From the NCBI GenBank assembly GCA_002297865.1, contig DBKX01000335.1, positions 1 through 6,071 on the forward strand: a stretch of 6,071 nucleotides of DNA. Reading direction: 5' to 3'. The first letter of the stretch is position 1, and each line of letters begins with the position of its first letter. The notes beneath the pieces are model-generated. The model worked only from the letters and a program-made list of their open reading frames with translations, made no database searches and was not told where the DNA came from. Of this stretch, positions 1 through 5,237 are shown one piece after another. The translations under genes were made by a program, and so were the position numbers. This DNA comes from Lachnoclostridium sp. UBA739. GTDB taxonomy: Bacteria > Bacillota_A > Clostridia > Lachnospirales > Lachnospiraceae.

Positions 1-83
1 ATAAACAAAGGACTTCCGAGCATTTTAGTTGCGGAGGCAGGAAATGCCCAGAAATATTTTATTGTTAAACTTTCACTTTACAG
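1..83. other. Left edge, no supported gene
   Basis: Non-coding or edge-truncated stretch downstream of the leftward repressor gene. A plus-strand frame is open from base 1 to about 246, but it has no start codon inside the window and mostly runs antisense to the repressor, so I do not call it. A minus-strand ATG at 23-21 begins an open frame (MLGSPLF) that leaves the window after a few codons, so it could be the next leftward gene but cannot be judged. The first 12 bases (ATAAACAAAGGA) recur exactly at 5150-5161. Confidence 0.5.
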
Positions 84-116
84 CTATTTATTTAAAACGT
101 TATTCTTGAGTGAAAG
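70..116 (-). terminator. Possible terminator hairpin of repressor gene
   Basis: A perfect 8-bp inverted repeat, CTTTCACT (70-77) and AGTGAAAG (109-116), has a 31-nt spacer that contains the repressor stop codon. Read on the minus strand, the stem is followed by TTTAAC and an AT-rich stretch. The large loop, low GC and short T run make it a weak intrinsic terminator. It may be chance. Confidence 0.22.
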
Positions 117-524
117 GACTAAATCAAGTCGTTTTCCTACTTCATCATTGGCTTTCTTTAAATCTTCAATCCTTGCGTTCTTTTCATCAATAAGCATTCT
201 GAGAGCTTTGATTTCCGCCTTTAAACTTGGAATGTCTGTATTAACATAATGACTATTTACTACATTATTATTCCCTACAACTGACGGATTTTCTGTCTCA
301 TTTCTGTCTTTAAGCAGAAATAAATCATCAATACTACAGTCTAAAATTGTAGCGATTTTTACAAGCGTTGATGCTCTGACGTCTGGTCGACGTTCTAAAT
401 TTATCAATACCTGATGTGTCTGCTCACCCCATAAAGCCTTACAAAAAGCTTTTTCCGTCAAGTTTGCTCTTGCTATCAATTCTCTTAATCTCCCTGTTTT
501 TAGTTTGTCGAAGTCGTATTTCAT
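84..524 (-). CDS. Xre/Cro-CI-type HTH transcriptional repressor with coiled-coil tail
   Basis: Likely the cytoplasmic repressor of the divergent rightward operon. I start it at the ATG at 524 (MKYDFDKL), giving 146 aa. The longer open frame begins with TTG at 548, inside the operator repeat, which is less plausible. Residues about 10-70 form an Xre-type helix-turn-helix: a first helix GRLRELIARANL, a recognition region around WGEQTHQVLINLERR, and the typical ending STLVKIATILDCSIDDLFLL. A polar linker containing VVGNNNVVN follows. Residues about 92-140 are a heptad-like charged helix (LKAEIKALRMLIDEKNARIEDLKKANDEV) likely to oligomerise. There is no LexA/CI-type peptidase domain, so induction would not be by RecA-stimulated self-cleavage. 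It is transcribed away from the operon at 632-4689, the usual layout of a lysogeny switch. The HTH class is sure. The repressor role is inferred from position. Confidence 0.9.
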   Translation of the reverse strand: MKYDFDKLKTGRLRELIARANLTEKAFCKALWGEQTHQVLINLERRPDVRASTLVKIATILDCSIDDLFLLKDRNETENPSVVGNNNVVNSHYVNTDIPSLKAEIKALRMLIDEKNARIEDLKKANDEVGKRLDLVLSLKNNVLNK

Positions 525-541
525 GCAATAATTGTTAAATA

Positions 542-578
542 CTGTCAAATAACGGATTTTAATTCCTTCATTTGACAG
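542..578. promoter_or_regulatory. Divergent operator, perfect 9-bp inverted repeat
   Basis: CTGTCAAAT (542-550) and ATTTGACAG (570-578) are exact reverse complements separated by 19 bp, so the arms are centred 28 bp apart. They lie between the leftward repressor and the rightward operon, and the right arm covers the TTTGACA that would be the -33 region of the rightward promoter. This is the expected position for binding by a dimeric or tetrameric Xre repressor. Binding by the 84-524 product is inferred, not seen. Confidence 0.6.
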
Positions 579-605
579 AGTTTATAATTTTTCTGTTTAT
601 ATTTG
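571..605 (+). promoter_or_regulatory. Rightward early promoter, Bacteroidales type
   Basis: TATATTTG at 598-605 matches the Bacteroidales -7 consensus TAnnTTTG exactly. TTTGACA at 571-577 provides a -33 TTTG, with 23 bp from the TTTG (20 bp from the end of TTTGACA) to the -7 box, slightly longer than the 19-21 bp usually quoted. Transcription would begin near 612, about 20 nt before the first ATG at 632. The -33 region is inside the operator arm, so repressor binding should block it. Confidence 0.55.
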
Positions 606-608
606 CGT

Positions 609-616
609 CAAAATTA
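609..616 (-). promoter_or_regulatory. Possible -7 box of repressor promoter
   Basis: The minus strand reads TAATTTTG here, an exact TAnnTTTG match. It would start leftward transcription at about 602, running through the operator to the repressor ATG at 524 with a leader of about 78 nt. No TTTG is seen at the expected -33 position on the minus strand, so support is limited to the -7 match. Confidence 0.25.
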
Positions 617-631
617 GTAATTAAATTTGAT

Positions 632-925
632 ATGGTAAAGAAAAAAAGCGTGAAAGCGGATTTTGTAGTCCCTGGGGATTACTACCGAAATTTGGAAAGA
701 AAAGAAAAAGGAATGTTTCTTAATTACCTTTCATTTCATTATGGAATGAATGTTAATACAACAAGAAACAAACTGCTCGGCAGTAATGGGCAAGAGTTTA
801 ATACTCTTGAAAAAATGGTTGTATATGATGTTATAAATAATGAACTATGGAAAGAATCGAATTCCACTGTAGCCCCGATGGACACGTGTATTTCAAGGCA
901 GATAGATGTGAACAAAAAAGACTGA
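632..925 (+). CDS. Small basic protein, first gene of rightward operon, function unknown
   Basis: 97 aa, started at the ATG at 632 because it lies about 20 nt after the predicted transcription start. The upstream extension to 572 (translating a hydrophobic FIIFLFIFASKLV) would run through the promoter and has a non-ATG start. The N-terminus is lysine-rich (MVKKKSVKADF), followed by a predicted helical middle (residues about 20-72, KGMFLNYLSFHYGMNVNTTRNKLLG...LEKMVVYDVINNELW). Its size and arrangement resemble a small phage HTH/Cro-like regulator, but no diagnostic motif is present. I recall similar short proteins (ADF.VP.DYY...KG.FL.YL) in Bacteroides prophages, without known function. The last ~26 residues, after NELW, are translated within the start of the next gene in another frame and look non-conserved. 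A DNA-binding role is a guess from position, next to the operator. Confidence 0.75.
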   Translation: MVKKKSVKADFVVPGDYYRNLERKEKGMFLNYLSFHYGMNVNTTRNKLLGSNGQEFNTLEKMVVYDVINNELWKESNSTVAPMDTCISRQIDVNKKD

Positions 926-1374
926 CCAAATTTGAAACTGAAGTAGTTGATTTCCTTGATGATTTGATAAGGGAGAGATTCCCTGAAGCTTATGCAAGAT
1001 TAAGCAGCTTATATAAAGGAAAAAAATTTGAAATGGTAAACAGATTTGTGAGGTGTAATTTCGGCGAGCAGGATTTCCTATCATATGATGTTGAAAATGT
1101 AGTCCTAAATTTTGAGGAAGTAAGATGTCCACTTCGTGGCATTTGCGAGAACGAGAAAATTATATGCAAACCCAAATCTACTGTCCCATTATCCGAAAGT
1201 GAAAAGCAAATTGCAGACTTATACCTGCAGGGATACAGCTTCACCGAGATAGCAGATATCCTTCATAAAAACCAGAAAACAGTAAAGGCGCATCTTTACC
1301 GCATAAAGGAAAAGCTCAAATTGAAAAATTGCAGGGAAATAATTAAAGTTTTAAGAATGAACAATTTTAAGTAA
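847..1374 (+). CDS. LuxR/GerE-type HTH regulator with Cys-containing N-terminal domain
   Basis: 175 aa. The C-terminal residues about 115-171 are a clear GerE/LuxR-type helix-turn-helix: LSESEKQIADLYLQGYSFTEIADIL, then the recognition helix KTVKAHLYRIKEKLKL and a final helix REIIKVLRM. This is also the fold of sigma factor region 4. There is no receiver or autoinducer domain. The first 110 residues are a separate region with cysteines at 8, 21, 70, 94, 100 and 107 (CPLRGIC...C), which might bind metal. The start at 847 overlaps the previous gene by 79 nt but is supported because the first residues (MERIEFHCSP.GHVYF) read as genuine protein and match what I remember of related Bacteroides phage proteins. 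It probably activates expression of the replication or later genes of the element. The target is unknown. The HTH is certain, the role inferred. Confidence 0.88.
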   Translation: MERIEFHCSPDGHVYFKADRCEQKRLTKFETEVVDFLDDLIRERFPEAYARLSSLYKGKKFEMVNRFVRCNFGEQDFLSYDVENVVLNFEEVRCPLRGICENEKIICKPKSTVPLSESEKQIADLYLQGYSFTEIADILHKNQKTVKAHLYRIKEKLKLKNCREIIKVLRMNNFK

Positions 1375-1375
1375 T

Positions 1376-1579
1376 ATGGGAAAATTTGGAACTCGGTTCA
1401 CCGCATATCTCACGGGAAAGGCATTGCAAAAGATGTACTCTATACTTGACAATGAGGAAAAGCCATATTCAATGACGGTCTCAAAGGCAAGGAATAAATT
1501 GTACACAGTTACACTAAAACTTCGCACAGAAGACGCAATGCATTTTGCTGAAATAATAGACAAGGCTAATATATGCTGA
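1376..1579 (+). CDS. Hypothetical 67-aa operon protein
   Basis: Starts one base after the stop codon of the LuxR-type gene, consistent with translational coupling. The 67 residues are basic and predicted to fold as helix (TAYLTGKALQKMYSIL), strand (KLYTVTLKLR) and helix (TEDAMHFAEIIDKANI). No catalytic or binding motif, signal peptide or membrane segment is visible, and I do not recognise the family. It is called a gene because it is packed between coding regions in the same direction and its stop overlaps the next start. It may be a small accessory protein of the replication or regulatory module. Confidence 0.7.
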   Translation: MGKFGTRFTAYLTGKALQKMYSILDNEEKPYSMTVSKARNKLYTVTLKLRTEDAMHFAEIIDKANIC

Positions 1580-1710
1580 GTGAATGTATGTCATGCAAAT
1601 ACTCTTTAAATTGCATCAACGGCAAATGGTGTAAAAGAAAGAAGTGTTATATTGAACACCGGACTGAATATTTTTGTGATTGTGTGAATTCGCAATCTGA
1701 TGAGCAATAA
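1573..1710 (+). CDS. Small cysteine-rich protein, 45 aa
   Basis: The ATG at 1573 overlaps the end of the preceding gene by 7 nt (ATGCTGA), and the frame stays open to TAA at 1708-1710. An AAGG sits about 8 nt before the start. The product has seven cysteines in 45 residues (positions 5, 8, 14, 20, 25, 35 and 37), with CxxC at 5-8, a basic CKRKKC stretch at 20-25 and CDC near the end. This suggests a small zinc-binding or zinc-ribbon-like protein. There is no signal peptide, so extracytoplasmic disulfides are unlikely. I recall similarly short Cys-rich proteins just before the primase gene in Bacteroides phages, but cannot name a function. Support comes from the overlap, direction and non-random cysteine spacing. 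Confidence 0.68.
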   Translation: MLSECMSCKYSLNCINGKWCKRKKCYIEHRTEYFCDCVNSQSDEQ

Positions 1711-1714
1711 TCTG

Positions 1715-1752
1715 AGAAGTATTTTCCGGCGCAATTGCTGGAAAATACTTTT
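1715..1752 (+). promoter_or_regulatory. Strong hairpin in the leader of the primase-helicase gene
   Basis: Bases 1715-1730 and 1737-1752 pair over 16 bp around a 6-nt loop (GCAATT). Eleven consecutive pairs (AAGTATTTTCC with GGAAAATACTT) are perfect, and two positions need G·U wobbles. It fills the only real gap in the operon, 22 nt before the ATG at 1774. There is no good T run after it, so it is more likely an RNA processing, stability or attenuation element, or a protein-binding palindrome, than a full terminator. Confidence 0.6.
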
Positions 1753-1773
1753 GTAAAAGCAAATTTGATTAAT

Positions 1774-4689
1774 ATGATAAAAGTTGAAGATATACTTAGA
1801 GCGACAAATGGTGGGCTTGATATTATTCTTGAGGAATATCCTCAGGCAAAAAATTGCGTTAATGGCGAGAAAAAACATTTTGCCATAAGAAACGAGAAGA
1901 CTCCTTCTGCATCACTTAGAAAATTCAACTCTAAGAGCTATGGCGAAATTTGGCAAGTTACAGACTTCGGAGGTGATGGGCGTGGAGAGAACGCAATCAA
2001 TATTTATATGCGTGAACACAATATTGACCGCTCGCATTTTAATGAGGCAATATTGCAGCTTGCTGCGAAATATGGCGTGAAGGATGAACTTGACCATAGC
2101 GTCAACAAACCTGACATCCGTCAGCGTCCAGCCCGTCAAGACGAACCGGATGCGAGTCTCTATTTTTCTCTTAATGAGAAATTCACGGATTTTGAACTGA
2201 AGGTTTTCGGACCTAATGTTACGCAAAAGCACCTTGATGACTTACACTGGCACTCTGTAAAATGGATTACCAATGTCAAGGACAGACGTGTTACGGAAAA
2301 GTATTCCAATGATCATTACCCAATATTTATTCGTGAATGCCTCATTAAAGAAGCTCATGGGAATGAACCGGAAGAAAAATTCTATAAAGTGTATGAACCT
2401 CTGAATTGCGACAAAGGTTTCCGCTTTTCTTATACACCGGCAGGAAAGAAACCTCGATATTTCATAAATGGATTGTCAGAGCTAAAGAAAGCATATGCAA
2501 AGTTTAATGCGGAACAGGAAAGAGAATGGCGCGACTCCCATGATGATGAAAAACCTTATAAGGAGAAAAAGCTACCAGAAGCTTTTATTTGTTCAGGCGA
2601 ACGTGATTCTGTTTGCTGCAAAAGTATGGGATTCATTCCACTTTGGTTCAATTCTGAGACTTACCAATTGTCCGGCGAGGAATATAAAGAGATTATGAAA
2701 TACGTTGAAATTCTTTATAACATTCCAGACATTGACGAAACAGGAAAGCGCAAAGGAAAGGAACTCGCATTGAAGTTTATAGATATACATACCGTATGGT
2801 TACCGGAATGGCTTGCTACGTATCGCGACAATAGGGGGAAACCGCGTAAAGATCTGCGCGATTGGATGGAAATAAGGTCCGAGAAAAAAGATTTCAAGAA
2901 CTTGATGAAACTTGCTATGCCTGCAAGATTTTGGGTGAGTAATCTTCAGAAAGACGGTAAATGGAAATACGACATGGATACGGCTTGCCTTTACAACTTT
3001 CTGCAGCTTAATGGCTTTTACGCATTGCGTGATGAGAATTCTGTTGTTACTCAGTTTATCCGCATTATGGGGAATATCGTAAAGAAAGTGAACGTAAAAG
3101 ATATTCGCGAGTTTATCCGCAGATGGGTTGTGGAAAGATTTGAAGATAGAGGCGTGTTGAATCTCGTTTTGAATTCGCCCAAACTGACGGCTGCTTCTCT
3201 CGAGAGTCTTCAGGAGATAGAACTTGATTTTACAACGTATACACCAAATTCTCAATATTTCTTTTTCCCAAATAAAACTGTCGAAGTCATGAAACCTATT
3301 CCCGGGGACAATGGCGGTATGAAGGAATATGATCCTGGAGCTGATGGCTTGCACAACTATGTTTGGGAAGATGATGTCATTCCGCACAAGTTCAAGCGTC
3401 TACCCGATATGTTCAGAATCCTTCAGACGGAAGACAACGGTAAGACAGAACTCGACATAGATATCATTGATGTAAAAAGCCATTTCTTTGGATATCTTAT
3501 AAACACGTCAAGATTGTATTGGCGCAAGGAAACCGAAACGCGGTTTGATGGAGATGTGGCATCAGCAAAAGAATATTTGCAGATGCATCCGTTTGAGATA
3601 GCAGGAGAAGGACTTGCATCTTATGATATAAGGGAACAGAAATTGAATCTTATCAACAAGATTTTCACCATGGGTTATATGTTGCATCGCTATAAGGATT
3701 CTGTTCGTGCATGGGCACCCCTCGCTATGGACAATAAAATCGGAGAAGAAGACGAATGTAACGGGCGAAGTGGCAAGTCTTTCTTCTTTAAGGTGCTCTC
3801 GTTCATGATGAAGACTGTCAAGCTTTCGGGGCGCAACCCTAAGTTGATGGACAATCCTCATGTATTCGACCAGGTTACTCAATATACAGATATGTTACTT
3901 GTCGATGACTGTGACAGATATTTGAACCTTGGTTTGTTCTATGATAACATTACAAGCGACATGACGGTTAATCCAAAGAACAACCGATCATTTACTATTC
4001 CGTTTGACGAATCGCCGAAACTTGCTTTCACGACAAATTATGTTCCTAATGACTTTGATCCTTCGAGTGAAGCCCGTAGTCTATATATGGTATTCAGTGA
4101 TTGGTATCATCAGAAAACTGAAGACAACGACTACAAAGAAACGCGTACGATTCGCGATGACTTCAACAAAACTCTTTATGCCTTTGATTATTCGGAAGAA
4201 GAGTGGAATGCAGACTTTAATTTCTGGATGCAATGCTGCAGGTTTTATTTGTCTGTAAAGGATTCCGGAATAAAACCGCAACCACCTATGGCCAACATGG
4301 AGAAACGACGTCTGAAGGCTGCTATGGGGTCTAACTTCGAAGACTGGGCGAATGGTTACTTTTCCCTCGAAAGTGGACATCTTGATGTGGAGCTTCCACG
4401 AGATGATGTCTTTGCGGACTATATCCGTTTTGCCAATATCAACCGTATAACAATGCAGAGTTTTACCAAGAAACTGAAAAACTTCGTAAAATTGTGTCCG
4501 TGGGTGGATATATTGAATCCACCGGAGATGTGTAATAGTTCCGGACGCATTCAGAAAGCGGTTACGCTTGCCACTGGAGGCGTGAAGACTAAGGACATGA
4601 TATATCTGCGATCTCTGAAAAAAGATTCGTCAGATGCTAAAAAAATGCAAACAGACTTGTTTGATCCTGATGATGACAGGCCATTTTAA
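1774..4689 (+). CDS. Phage-type DNA primase-helicase (degenerate CHC2-like domain, Toprim-like, AAA+/SF3-like helicase)
   Basis: 971 aa, started at the ATG at 1774 (MIKVEDILRATNGGLDI). The 13-residue longer frame begins with TTG inside the hairpin and is less likely. Residues about 1-105 resemble the CHC2 primase N-terminus (RNEKTPSASL...WQVTDFGGDGRGENAINIYM...FNEAILQLAAKYG) but lack its zinc ligands. Residues about 265-340 look Toprim-like: SGERD (Glu276, Asp278) and PDIDETG (Asp319, Asp321). The helicase part has Walker A GRSGKS (664-669), Walker B LLVDDCD (708-714), a sensor/motif C stretch KLAFTTNYVPND (Asn755) and a candidate arginine finger (Arg768). The C-terminus ends in an acidic DPDDDRPF. 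By family, such proteins unwind DNA and synthesise primers for element replication. Domain order matches primase-helicases I recall from Bacteroides phages. Primer synthesis by this protein is inferred, because the catalytic core between 105 and 660 is divergent. Confidence 0.9.
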   Translation: MIKVEDILRATNGGLDIILEEYPQAKNCVNGEKKHFAIRNEKTPSASLRKFNSKSYGEIWQVTDFGGDGRGENAINIYMREHNIDRSHFNEAILQLAAKYGVKDELDHSVNKPDIRQRPARQDEPDASLYFSLNEKFTDFELKVFGPNVTQKHLDDLHWHSVKWITNVKDRRVTEKYSNDHYPIFIRECLIKEAHGNEPEEKFYKVYEPLNCDKGFRFSYTPAGKKPRYFINGLSELKKAYAKFNAEQEREWRDSHDDEKPYKEKKLPEAFICSGERDSVCCKSMGFIPLWFNSETYQLSGEEYKEIMKYVEILYNIPDIDETGKRKGKELALKFIDIHTVWLPEWLATYRDNRGKPRKDLRDWMEIRSEKKDFKNLMKLAMPARFWVSNLQKDGKWKYDMDTACLYNFLQLNGFYALRDENSVVTQFIRIMGNIVKKVNVKDIREFIRRWVVERFEDRGVLNLVLNSPKLTAASLESLQEIELDFTTYTPNSQYFFFPNKTVEVMKPIPGDNGGMKEYDPGADGLHNYVWEDDVIPHKFKRLPDMFRILQTEDNGKTELDIDIIDVKSHFFGYLINTSRLYWRKETETRFDGDVASAKEYLQMHPFEIAGEGLASYDIREQKLNLINKIFTMGYMLHRYKDSVRAWAPLAMDNKIGEEDECNGRSGKSFFFKVLSFMMKTVKLSGRNPKLMDNPHVFDQVTQYTDMLLVDDCDRYLNLGLFYDNITSDMTVNPKNNRSFTIPFDESPKLAFTTNYVPNDFDPSSEARSLYMVFSDWYHQKTEDNDYKETRTIRDDFNKTLYAFDYSEEEWNADFNFWMQCCRFYLSVKDSGIKPQPPMANMEKRRLKAAMGSNFEDWANGYFSLESGHLDVELPRDDVFADYIRFANINRITMQSFTKKLKNFVKLCPWVDILNPPEMCNSSGRIQKAVTLATGGVKTKDMIYLRSLKKDSSDAKKMQTDLFDPDDDRPF

Positions 4690-4717
4690 TATTATATAAA
4701 TCAATTTGCTTTTATCT

Positions 4718-4763
4718 GAAGCCGACTTGCGAACATTATTTGCAGGTCGGCTTCTTGTGTTTT
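4718..4763 (+). terminator. Rho-independent terminator after primase-helicase gene
   Basis: GAAGCCGACTTGC (4718-4730) pairs with GCAGGTCGGCTTC (4742-4754) over 13 positions, with one G·U wobble and an 11-nt loop. It is followed by TTGTGTTTT. It lies 29 nt after the primase stop codon and should end the operon transcript. Further complementary segments just downstream (4771-4790) could form competing structures. Confidence 0.75.
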
Positions 4764-4839
4764 ACATCCCATGATCGCAAATGCCGACTTTTAGAACAAT
4801 CCCTTACGGCGTTCGTTTCTCTCCCCGAACCCCTCTCTC

Positions 4840-4853
4840 TTTTTGTACAAAAA
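4840..4853. repeat. 14-bp perfect palindrome
   Basis: TTTTTGTACAAAAA is self-complementary and directly precedes the inverted iteron copy at 4855-4862. It could be a binding site or an easily melted element of the candidate origin. Its simple A/T arms mean it could also arise by chance. Confidence 0.4.
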
Positions 4854-4919
4854 ATTTGTGATTTCGTAATAGAGAGTTTGAAAATCATGAAAACATAAGT
4901 AAATAAAGGGAGTTCGGGA

Positions 4920-5106
4920 CATCACAAAACATCACAAACTTGCATCACAAACTCATCACAAACTTTTTAATTTTGTTATCTTTACATTTTACTTTTGTCT
5001 ATTGCAAAATTGATTTCCTCATCACAAATTTACAATATCACAAAGAAAGGTTTGTAAAATATTGACTTTGTGCAACATACAATTTATATCACAACTCTCA
5101 CAAAAT
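4920..5106 (+). repeat. Iteron cluster, consensus CATCACAAACT
   Basis: Direct copies begin at 4920, 4930, 4943, 4954, 5020, 5036, 5087 and 5096. Those at 4930, 4943 and 4954 are identical 11-mers (CATCACAAACT), and the rest share TCACAA(A) with one or more changes. The first four start 10, 13 and 11 bp apart, close to one helical turn, and the step from the fourth to the fifth is 66 bp. Inverted copies occur at 4855-4862 (TTTGTGAT) and 5066-5072 (CTTTGTG). The latter forms a 7-bp inverted repeat with CACAAAG at 5039-5045. Likely binding sites for a replication protein or regulator of the element. Confidence 0.7.
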
Positions 5107-5171
5107 TGCAAACTTTTCGTGCAAAACTATATCATCTCAGATTTTCTTTATAAACAAAGGAAATAAAATCT

Positions 5172-5212
5172 CTGTCAAAAGACGGAAATACAGAACAATT
5201 TTATTATATTTG
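5172..5212 (+). promoter_or_regulatory. Promoter of the 167-aa gene with operator half-site
   Basis: TATATTTG at 5205-5212 is an exact TAnnTTTG -7 element, identical to that of the early promoter at 598-605. Transcription would begin near 5219, with a leader of about 20 nt before the ATG at 5238. No TTTG is found at the -33 position, so it may need an activator. CTGTCAAA at 5172-5179 matches 8 of 9 bases of the left arm of the lysogeny-switch operator. Confidence 0.42.
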
Positions 5213-5237
5213 CCATTATTTTCAAGAAGTTATACTT

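Larger units (their letters stand above)
4764..5170. other. Non-coding, iteron-bearing region, candidate replication origin
   Basis: About 400 bp without a credible gene on either strand. In order it holds a second GCCGACTT copy (4783-4790), a polypyrimidine tract (about 4816-4844), a 14-bp palindrome TTTTTGTACAAAAA (4840-4853), the iteron cluster (4920-5106) and AT-rich DNA. Origins of phages and plasmids often sit beside the gene for the primase-helicase or initiator and carry directly repeated binding sites next to AT-rich DNA, which is what is seen here. No exact DnaA box (TTATNCACA) was found. The origin call is an inference from structure and position. Confidence 0.5.

Noticed and set aside
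893..1244. Two minus-strand frames (79 and 84 aa) antisense to the LuxR-type gene
   Set aside because: Shadows of a gene with a clear HTH domain.
1735..1773. TTG start at 1735 for the primase-helicase
   Set aside because: It falls inside the hairpin loop and adds 13 residues unlike the recalled family N-terminus. The ATG at 1774 gives the expected start with EDILRATNGG.
2800..3387. 195-aa minus-strand open frame antisense to the primase-helicase
   Set aside because: It lies entirely within the well-supported primase-helicase gene, has no recognisable domain and a composition typical of a reverse-frame shadow.
3562..3882. 106-aa minus-strand open frame over the Walker A region
   Set aside because: Shadow of the conserved helicase core on the other strand. 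No independent support.
4081..4380. 99-aa minus-strand and overlapping 84-aa plus-strand frames near the 3' end of the primase gene
   Set aside because: Both fall within the primase-helicase coding sequence and show no family features.
4811..4920. Small inverted matches among GTTCG (4811), CGAAC (4826) and GTTCGGG (4914)
   Set aside because: Stems of only 5-7 bp with interruptions, or about 85 bp apart. Not convincing beyond chance.
4920..5106. CRISPR array as an explanation of the repeated ATCACAAA units
   Set aside because: Units are only ~8-11 bp and irregularly spaced, with gaps far shorter than CRISPR spacers at the left end and no cas genes.
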